In this document: positions 56,144 to 64,000 of the stretch, piece by piece
How positions within the stretch are numbered: the first letter of the stretch is position 1
Layout of the letters: each line of letters begins with the position of its first letter
Position numbers and translations under genes: made by a program
Assembly (NCBI GenBank): GCA_037157565.1
Contig: JAZHRO010000013.1
Coordinates: 33,732,501-33,796,500, forward strand
Origin: Thalassia testudinum
Lineage: Eukaryota; Streptophyta; Magnoliopsida; Alismatales; Hydrocharitaceae
DNA: 64,000 nucleotides
Direction of reading: 5' to 3'
The notes under the pieces: generated by a model
Told to the model about the DNA's origin: nothing
What the model saw: only the letters and a program-made list of their open reading frames with translations
The model's database searches: none

Positions 56144-56299
56144 TGTTAGCATATGATTTTTATTTCTATTTTCTTTATTATACGACTATTGGGTTTGGTT
56201 TGCTCCTTAGGGGCATCTATGTACTTCCACCATTTTGATCTCTCTCTATATAAGAGAGCCCTAGGGTTTCTAGTAAGAATCAAATCATTTCAACTAATT
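56144..56299 (+). repeat. Copia-D 3' LTR
   Basis: 156 bp, matching 32,441-32,596 with roughly a dozen and a half scattered changes. CTATATAAGAGAGCCC TATA region near 56,245. Confidence 0.83.
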
Positions 56300-58000
56300 C
56301 TTGATTACTCAATAACAAACCACTTCTTGGAATTTTAATGTGAGGACCCAAGTCCCATCAACCGATGAGATTCGAGTCACTGTGTGTTAACAACTAGCAC
56401 GAATACCTGCAAGATTGTAGTCTCCCAACATAGAGTCATGATGTAGCGGAAAATCGTCGCAAAAAGATTTGAGTTTTGAAACCCGTCGTCATAGTGTGAT
56501 TTGCGATAAAATCCGTCAATAGATAATTTTCACCGAAACCCAAAAGGAGTTCCGGGTCAAACACAAGGAGGCAGACACTTGATCAAAAATCGCGTTTGAT
56601 TTGTTGTCATAAAGCAGATTAGTTGGTTGAATTGCATCTACACTGGCTATCTACTTAAAGAATAATGAATAGAAGAGAGAGAAAAGAATGATACAAAAAA
56701 GGAAAACAGAAATAGAATAAACATGAATTTCATAACCACCGAGTGATATTCATTATAGCTAATCGTTATAACTACTCGTTACATTAGAAAGCAAGAAATC
56801 TACGCTAGAAAGAAATAAAAGAGAAGGTGGAGAGAAGTTATCCTCCTCGACAGTTGCTTTGAGGACAAGCCGCATTAACGGAGCACCCGGAGGAATGTGG
56901 TGAGATTTGGGATGAGGGAGAACGAAGATAGATGACGGAGGACGGAGCAGGGTGATGTCGTAGCGAGATTTGCTTCTCGAATGTCGGTGAGAAGACAATC
57001 GCGGGCGCTCCACAAACGAGTATGAGGTGTAAAAAGTCTAATTTTAACTCCAATGGAGCATCCCGGATTTGGGACAAGCTCTTAGAGCTTCGGAGGGGGC
57101 AAGAGAAGAGAGGAAGGGATGAGAATATTGAGTGGTAGAGGTCTCCTTTTATAATTGTAGGGATTGAGGGCAAAATTGCCATTTCAAGCTTAAAACATTA
57201 AATGAGGGGGTCTTTAGTGATGGATTTAAGTGTCACTAAAGCCATGAATGTGGGAGTAGGTCGTGCGCCCCCTCCCTGTCGCTTATCCTCCCTTGGCTTC
57301 AATACGCCCATGATCTCGAGATCTCAGCTGTCCATCCTCGAATCCAACGGCTCAGATCGCACATGCCTCTTCTCTTTCAAGTGTTAAGAGGTGATGCGAC
57401 CTCTTCATCATCGTTGGATCAAGGATCAATGGCCCATAACGCACGATCGCGAGCCTTCACAACTCGTGCCTCTCGCTCATGAGATCATGAGTCATCCCGC
57501 GCGTCTGGGCAATTGGATCATCTATGCCGTTGATGCCCGATCAAACAGCTCGATTTCACGCTCGCGCGCGAGGAGGGCACAGAGTAGTGGCTCGAATGCA
57601 TGCCTCTTGCGTGAACAGTGCCTCGACTGCTATGCTACGAGCCTCCTTGAGGCAAATTCATGAATTCCTCCACGCACTTTCTCGACTATTGGATTTCAAT
57701 CCAACGGTCGAGATCTTCCCTTGGCTTTGTTCTTTAAAGATGAGGGGCGCGATTGGGACACATCTCAGCCATTGGATCTTTATCCAACAATTGAGATCGA
57801 TTGGTTCAATTGAGGAGAGAGAGGAATCTAATGATATGATATATCGCATCCTTTTGACAAAGTTGGACTAGGGTTTAACTCGAAATACATGATTCTTGGC
57901 AATTTAAGGAGGTTCCGACATCATTATTAAACCCTGACCGGGTTTTCAAGTTCTAACTAACCCGAACTACTTTGAAATAACTTGGAAACTAGATTTTGGG
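56300..58000. mobile_element. Possible diverged Gypsy LTR
   Basis: Parallels the general layout of the Athila LTRs (GATGTAGCGG and TCGTCGC phrases near 56,440-56,470, AG-rich transcript region, then a GC-rich half from 57,200). No second copy or TSD seen. ORFs here are chance. Confidence 0.3.
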
Positions 58001-58940
58001 ACGTTATATTTAAGATTATTTGACCTTTTAATTAATCATGGGTTCATCCTCTTAATTATTCTGCATTTATAATTATCTATTAAGATAATGGAGTTGACTC
58101 AATTTAACATAATTCCTCTTAATTTAGCCTTGACTAAATTATATCATTTTATGCATTAATCAAGTGAATTTAGCTATGGAATTTAATCAAATTGAGTTAG
58201 ATATAGAGGTTAATGACGATGCCATCATATATTATCATCTCTTATTTCTCTATTGTGTATTTTTTTTGTGTAAATGTATATTTTAATGTCGGAAGGAAGA
58301 TGTATTCCTCTAAATCTACACACATATATGTTAGTGTAGATGTATTCACATGTAAGTAGATCTACATAAGATCGACCCATATATGTATACATGTGATTGC
58401 ACTAGATGTATTTAGGTACGTTGGAGATGTATGCATATATATTTTTAGGTATACATTAGATGTATTTATTTAATTTATATTTTATGGTATAAAATTAATT
58501 TATATTTTCTACATGAAAAATAAAAAATGAAATTAAATGTAACTTAGATGTAGCTTGTAATGTAAATGAAAAAGAATAATAGTAATTTAGTACTTAGTAC
58601 TTAATACATATACATGTAAGTTAAATTATTACATGAAAATTAAATTAGTAATTTAATACGTGTAAACTAAAAATGAAAGTAATGTATGGTAATGTGTGTA
58701 ACAAGAAATTTAGAATGGAAATTAAAAAATAGAAATGGTTTGTTTTAAGAACAAATAAAAAGAATGGTTAAAAGTTTTAATTTATTTTTTGAGAAGCCTC
58801 TCTTCTAACATTCTCTTTTGCACGTAAACTATTGTGAAATTTAAGAAGTCTAAGTCTTTATTATAGACATTCAAAAATACATTTAAACTCCAATGTTTCA
58901 TAGATCTTTAAATATTAATCATTATTCATGAGAGTTTAAA
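58001..58940. other. AT-rich DNA, no gene seen
   Basis: Includes repeated GATGTATTTA/ATGTATAC phrases at 58,270-58,470. No ORF with a motif. Confidence 0.5.
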
Positions 58941-58989
58941 TGTATAAATTTTTTAAAAGCTAATAACTTTCTTAAGTATTGAGTTATGG

Positions 58990-60060
58990 CTCTTAGACAA
59001 CTAAGTTTTTAATCAAATGACTTATTCTCTTAGTTTTGACATCTATATCTATTTATCATATAAGCCTGGATCTATTTTTCAATTAAATCTGATTTTCAGG
59101 AACTCATCTTTGGTTTTGAGGTCCTATCAGATGTTTATGTGTTCTCTCAGATATCTATTTGACTTATCTTGGATGTCTGATGCTGTTTTCTGGACATTCC
59201 TATCTAATCCTAACACTACATTTTTATTATTAAATTTTTTTCAATATTGGATCATCTTCTCAAACGTCTATATTTGAAACTAAGACGTCTTTGCAGCATG
59301 TTTTAGACATCTATCTATTATTCCAAAAGTTTGATTTTATGTTTACAGAGACCTTACATTTATTTTAGATGTTTGATTTAGTCAAAATACACATTAATGA
59401 TTATTAGCCATCTTAGTTTGAATAAGTGTATCTTAATTTGAATTTCGACGACTTCTAAGGCTTGAATCCAACCTCTTGCACTCTATAAATACCTATTCAA
59501 GGTTTCCTAAGCCTACATACTTCTCTTTTATGCTATCTTGTGTTAATTTTTCTCAAGTCTTCATTTTTTATATTCTTTATACTCTCGTGCTTAAATCTTT
59601 TTAACAACCATCTAGGAGCATGCACTCCCTCATGTTCTTCTCTACTCCATATAGGCTTTAAAAAAGGGTGAAGTTTGCTTTACACTCAATTTTAATCCTC
59701 TCAAGTCCCATAGGAATTATATTTGTATTTATTTATTTTGTTGTTTGGATACCTAAGTTGTAGACTTTCTGTTAGGGATACTACTTTCATTGGGATTGTC
59801 TAAGAGAAGGGTATTATAGTCTTTTGATTAGTAATATTTCACTAGCATCTTCTCATTTAGAGTGGTTGCCCCTTCCTCTCCCATTTCTGGAGACTTTGAA
59901 AAAAGCCTTGATAGTTGTTGCATAAGGGGCCTTGCCCGATTGACAAATATTGGTCATGATCCCTTGGCTCTTTCCTTCTTCTCCTACGCACTCTGTTCTA
60001 TTATCTCATATTGTTCTAGGTTCAACATGACTTATCATTTGTCTAGCATCTCGCCTGCTT
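58990..60060 (+). mobile_element. Decayed LTR-like stretch with CAGACGTCTG-derived motifs
   Basis: Phrases such as TCAAACGTCTATATTTGAAAC, AAGACGTCTTTGC and TTAGATGTTTGATTTAG precede TATAAATA at 59,484-59,491 and a CTCTTGCACTCTATAAATA context that closely resembles CCTCTATAAATAG...CTCTTGCAC of the SIRE-like LTR. It then shares GGAATTATATTTGTATTTATTTATTTTGTTGTTTGG-type sequence with it. The ends are not resolved. Confidence 0.5.
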
Positions 60061-60062
60061 AA

Positions 60063-60926
60063 TGCTTTTGTTGATCAAGGGATGCTTGGAGTTTTGTGAT
60101 TGCTACTACAGTTATATAATTGTTGCGAAAGTGGTCACAGTCAGGTAGTGACCATGGTCGAGAATTATTTCTCTTTTAGTGTTCCTCATTGTTGTTGAGT
60201 CTTGATCAATGGATTGTGTTGTGTTTAAAAGATGAAACTATTTACACTTAAGCTTTAGATCCATCTTGCCTCCAATCTCTACAGTAATTTTGTGGTTGTT
60301 TGATGTTTTTATTGTTATGTTAGCTTTCTTTGTGTTGTTGGTAGTTTAGTGTCTGTTGATGCTATTATTTGTTAAGGGATTTGTGTTGGAGATGTGCATG
60401 TGTTGGGACATTCTAAATGTCATTTACCCATTTATAGGTTGACATCTTTAAGTAAAAAATAAACTTATATCTTATGACTTCCTTTGATAAAAATTACTTT
60501 ACTTGATATTTCGTACATAATTTTTATTGAAGATTTAATTATTTTTACATTACTTGAGATTTATAATTCATTATCCTTCGTTAATAAGAATTCAACTATA
60601 GATATATAAAAGAGAAATGATTTTCAAAATAAACTCTCTTTTTACATACGACCATCAAAATTCAATCAAATTCCACCACTCCCCTCTTACGTCAAAAGGG
60701 GAACCAACCCACCTTTTAGTGTGACTTACGGTCCCTTTTTATCTTTTTCTCGTGGCCAATAAACTGTCTTCTTGCTTAGGACCACCTTTGACGTGACTTC
60801 CCTTCTCCCTCTTCTACATCCCCACGCGCGGGAGTCTCGTGCAAGAATCCCGCGCGAGGATAAAGGCAAGCGAACCCGCACATCCCTTCTATCCAAACAC
60901 CATCGCAGCGTCCATCGAGGCGAGGA
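60063..60926. promoter_or_regulatory. HINT4 upstream region
   Basis: AT-rich to about 60,650, then GC-rich from about 60,780 up to the start codon. No clear TATA box at a fixed distance. No other gene seen. Confidence 0.4.
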
Positions 60927-61004
60927 ATGGCTGCGGTTCCACCAAACCCGTGCAACTTCTGTCAGATCGCGCGGTCCTCCACAGCCACCCCTCTGCTCTA
61001 CGCC
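60927..61004 (+). CDS. HINT4: HINT4 exon 1: histidine-triad protein N-terminus
   Basis: Histidine-triad (HIT) hydrolases cleave nucleoside phosphoramidates and related bonds; the plant HINT3/HINT4 group acts on adenosine 5'-phosphosulfate. The first exon encodes MAAVPPNPCNFCQIARSSTA and TPLLYA (26 codons), the family's CxFC opening. The donor is the non-standard-looking GTTAGA, but joining to exon 2 gives LLYADEKVVAF, exactly the family sequence. The gene is divergent from PRMT7. Confidence 0.87.
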
Positions 61005-61092
61005 GTTAGATCCGCTCACCTTCCACTCACATCCCACTTCTCGTGGCGATCCGATCGATTCCTCTGACCCCGATCTCTCTGCTCGATGACAG

Positions 61093-61139
61093 GACGAGAA
61101 GGTCGTGGCCTTCAAGGACATCAATCCCGCGGCTTATCG
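61093..61139 (+). CDS. HINT4: HINT4 exon 2
   Basis: 47 bp after a GATGACAG acceptor: DEKVVAFKDINPAAY then the first two bases of Arg, followed by a GTAATT donor. This is the HIT-family block that positions the nucleotide base. Phase fits exons 1 and 3. Confidence 0.88.
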
Positions 61140-61294
61140 GTAATTCCCCTTTCGTTATCTTCCATCATTTGACGCATTACGTGACCCCCAAGCAACACTA
61201 CCTGCAAAAATTGGGTTGTTAGAACAATTCCGTATGAAGGTCGGGCCTTCACCAATGATGTAGAAGTAGCATCAGATGGGAATAGGAAAAGTTA

Positions 61295-61493
61295 GGGCTC
61301 CGTCTGGATTGCCGTAATGTAAATGGATTCCATGGAATCGATTTCCGTGGAATCGTAAAAGTGTCTGATGATCTTCCGTAGTTTAGCAGTTTATATCATT
61401 GAATTATCTGATAGCTGCAACTTAATGCAATATGGCGACATGAAAATGGACCCTGTGGAATCCAATTACACCATGTCGATCCAAAGGGGGCTC
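61295..61493. mobile_element. MITE-like element in HINT4 intron 2
   Basis: The ends are inverted relative to each other over about 38 bases: GGGCTCCGTCTGGATTG at the left, and on the other strand GAGCCCCCTTTGGATCG at the right, followed in both by TAATG/GGTGTAA and TGGATTCCA. About 199 bp, no ORF of note. The TSD is not clear, so the superfamily is open. Confidence 0.55.
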
Positions 61494-62576
61494 GGATTGC
61501 AGAATGAGGGCAGAATGAGGGTAAGTGCTTTGCTTCAATGCGATTGTGAGGGGCATCTTAGTTGTTTGATGGAGGAATTTAAGATGTGTTACGTCGATTA
61601 ACAATGTGGAATGTCTAGACCTTGCGAGAATTTGGGACACCAAGTGGAGTGGGTCATAAATAATTTTGGTCTAAGCGTGCATTCTTTGTCGGTTTTAGAA
61701 TGTATCAAGGAAGTGGGCAAGGTATTTGAATTCTGGACTAGGCATTTGTGTTTTCAACAATCACTTGGGGTAATTGGGAGAGTAAGGGTGCAAAATCCAG
61801 GGCTAGGAACTGAATAAATAAAAGTTTATAGGTGAAGGACGACCATTCTTAGCATGGGAAGACACCTTCTTTTTTTTGTTTTTTTTCCTTTTTTTTTGAT
61901 TTCAGGCTGGAGGGTTGATCCAAGACTTATGCCGAGCTCGGGTTTTCACGCTTTGTATGTTCGAAAGATAGTCTTCAAATTGGTTATTTATTTCATAAAT
62001 ACTAGCTTGTGTGGGAGAGGATGGGAAGAAAGCTATAGAATTTACACAACTGCCATGCAAGTTAGAGCAATTTTGTATCTCAAAACCCTCTTATGCTGTG
62101 AATCTGCAAGCAGTTTTAATATAATTTATTTTGAATTCAACTTGGTGATTTAGGTGCAGAAGTGAGTTGCACTGAAGATAAAAGGCAGTGTGGAGACATG
62201 AAACAATGTGTTCAAACCAGAACCCTGATTTCCAATAAGAAAAAGAATGAGGGCTAGAACTGTGGGGAGGGTGCTTGTTTGTCTGAAGCTCTTTCACGTA
62301 GTATGTTGATTAGGGCTAGTAAATTTCAACAATCTAGTTAACTGTGAGAAAGTTGAGTCTGAAGGAGGGAAAATATGATTTGGATAATGATGGAGACACT
62401 GATGGATTTTGTTTGCACTATCATGGATTAGTGGCTGCACTTGATAACTGCATCTTCGGTTTCACAAGCACTTTTCTTCAGTACCTTTTTCTGCTTGTTT
62501 CTATACGAGGTAACAGTCGCAAAAGTAGTTTCTTATCCAACATTGGCTGTTATGCATTGATGTATGTATCCTGTAG
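61494..62576 (+). other. HINT4 intron 2 remainder
   Basis: No further feature seen. Short T runs at 61,868-61,899. The intron runs from 61,140 to 62,576 (1437 bp). Confidence 0.55.
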
Positions 62577-62653
62577 GCACTATTTGGTGATCCCCATAGA
62601 GCACATACCAACGGTTAGAGATCTTCAAAGGAGAATTGAAGATCATCAGTTAG
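62577..62653 (+). CDS. HINT4: HINT4 exon 3
   Basis: 77 bp after TATCCTGTAG: completes Arg, then HYLVIPIEHIPTVRDLQRRI, EDHQL and a split Val/Gly codon, followed by a GTAAAT donor. This matches the HYLVIPKEHI block of HINT4. The catalytic H-x-H-x-H triad belongs to the next exon, which is beyond 62,653 and was not found in the window, so it lies past 64,000. Confidence 0.9.
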
Positions 62654-63819
62654 GTAAATCTTGATTCAATCTATATCATACTCATGTCAACAATGAAATT
62701 ATTTGCAATGCTTCATCATCTAAGTCTTGGTATGGTAACCTTTGAATTTGCTTTAATCAACTAGTTTTAGAAGTTATGGTAAGTTGCTAAAATTGAACTA
62801 AAGATCCGATGTGCAAGTAAATATGGACATGATAGATTCTATCCCCAATCAATGATAAAATGGTACATTTAGATGATATGGGCTTAAAATAAACTAATGG
62901 TTGACTTACTGCATTTTATCAAGATATTCCCACTAAATATTTCTCTGCTAGACGCAACCACATTGATGGATCTATCTATAGAGGGTGTAGCATCTTACTT
63001 TACCAATGGAATTAACAAGAAGACCTGTTCTTTAGGAGATCTAACCAAAACAATTGACAAATATCCTTTCGGTTGCATTATCTGCTTACTATCCTCTCCA
63101 TTATCCTATCCATGAAATTGTAAAAATCAATCTATAAATACCTGTATCATGCATGCAATTGGATTATCGAATATAAGATAATCCATTCTCTTCTATCTTC
63201 TTGACATGGTGTCATGTTAGGGATGCTGTCAACCACTTGCCAATCATTCTTGCAGGTGATGCCTTCTTGTGCGTAGCCCAACTTTTCAATGCCCTTCCTT
63301 TGACTACCCCTGTTGTGGCCTTGCAACCATCCAAGTTTACACAAAGTAGAGCAAACTATTTCTCCATTCCACCTATTAGTTGATTTCTCTTGCATGCCCA
63401 CTCCTTTGCATTGATGTCAATGGTACCTTCTTTTGCTGCCATCTCGCCACGTAATTTTGTGGTAGCCACCTTCCCATTCCGCCTGACCAACCGTTTCTAC
63501 CTTTCTGCTCAATGCATTAGAAAGGCCACAATCTTCATCATTGTTGTCAGTAGGAACATATTTCACTCAACCGTTTATGGCTACCATCTTGTCAATACCC
63601 ACTGTGCAACATCTCGATGCCACCAAACAACCATTGGCAATGATCTTTGGCTTCACTATCAACCATCCACCACTACCACGTGCCGACCCCTTGCCTTCAT
63701 CGTCATTGGCATCTCTTACCTCCACCTCTGATTGGTTTCTTCATTGTTAGGGCCATTAATGGCACCCTCTACACCATTGGTGCTTCTTCCCCCATTAGCA
63801 TTGCTGCCATCTTCTTGGC
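62654..63819 (+). other. HINT4 intron 3 with a Copia-LTR-like stretch
   Basis: Most shows no feature. At 63,100-63,240 a CTATAAATACC TATA region, a TTCTATCTTCT-type run and TGGTGTCATG at the PBS position resemble a Copia LTR end. The following ORFs are poorly defined. The intron continues past the window end. Confidence 0.4.
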
Positions 63820-64000
63820 CAGCCGCCTTTTTCCTAAATTGATGATGTCATCTATGTACATCAATATAAATGTTATGATCATCACTTTTGTGAATGGAGA
63901 GAGCGGTGTTGGACTTGAAGAAAACTTGGTGGTTGTATCATGTATACGTTTTTACTTAGATAGCCGTGTAGAAAGGCATTGTTGATATCAGGTTGATGAA
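63820..64000 (-). pseudogene. Copia RT fragment at the window edge
   Basis: The minus strand reads QPDINNAFLHGYLSKNVYMI and QPPSFLQV, the Copia RT block preceding the catalytic site, then in a shifted frame FILMYIDDIINL in place of YVDD. A frameshift separates the two. It continues past the window. Confidence 0.68.

Larger units (their letters stand above)
32441..56299 (+). mobile_element. Copia-D: old Copia element carrying three nested insertions
   Basis: Two LTRs of 156 bp (32,441-32,596 and 56,144-56,299), starting TGTTGTCATATG/TGTTAGCATATG and sharing GGGTTTGGTTTGCTCCTTAG and CTCTCTATATAAGAGA, bound a Copia pol in the order gag, protease, integrase, RT, RNase H. The reading is interrupted by an Athila element in gag, a SIRE-like element after the protease and a solo LTR in RT. 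Subtracting them leaves about 5 kb, a normal Copia size. Stops throughout show that it is dead. No clear TSD was found (CTATA left, CTTGA right). It is related to Copia-C. Confidence 0.85.

Noticed and set aside
60726..61124. 132-codon minus-strand ORF
   Set aside because: Overlaps HINT4 exons 1 and 2 in antisense with no motif.

Overview
This window is nuclear DNA of a flowering plant. The evidence is split genes with GT-AG introns, LINEs, Copia and Gypsy LTR retrotransposons, a TRIM and a SINE. The very GC-rich first exon of the PRMT7 gene, and a LINE whose ORF1 begins with paired zinc knuckles, lean towards a monocot, but the species cannot be fixed from the sequence alone. Only two host genes are recognised, and both run off the window.

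Layout. (1) 1-26,380: the 5' part of a PRMT7-type protein arginine methyltransferase gene on the minus strand. Exon 1 is at 26,380-25,751, interrupted by an in-frame 69-bp mini-intron. Exon 2 is at 14,005-13,880, and the later exons must lie left of the window. The 11.7-kb intron between exons 1 and 2 holds a LINE remnant, a Copia element inserted in it, a TRIM inserted in the Copia RT gene, a tiny tRNA-derived SINE and two unidentified small ORFs. The next intron holds a LINE with a perfect 17-bp target-site duplication (TSD) and a gag-only Copia element (Copia-A). The 5' LTR of Copia-A is split by a second element (Nest-B) that carries an antisense piece of an NADPH reductase gene. (2) 26,381-60,926: about 34.5 kb of intergenic DNA, nearly all retrotransposon. 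Its core is an old Copia element (Copia-D, 32,441-56,299) disrupted three times: an Athila-type Gypsy element lies in gag (33,935-45,035, minus), a gag-only SIRE-like element after the protease (45,575-51,006, plus), and a 2.28-kb solo LTR in RT (52,449-54,728). (3) 60,927-64,000: the first three exons of a HINT4-type histidine-triad gene on the plus strand, with a MITE-like element in intron 2.

The two host genes are divergently arranged. By recollection of Arabidopsis locus numbers (At4g16566 HINT4, At4g16570 PRMT7) they are also neighbours there, so the window appears to keep an old microsyntenic pair now pushed apart by nested retrotransposons. The most unusual sequence signal is a dense array of the 10-bp palindrome CAGACGTCTG and close variants. 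It lies upstream of the TATA box in the SIRE-like LTRs and recurs in an apparently unrelated solo LTR and in a decayed LTR-like stretch. No similarity search was run; family names come from reading motifs.
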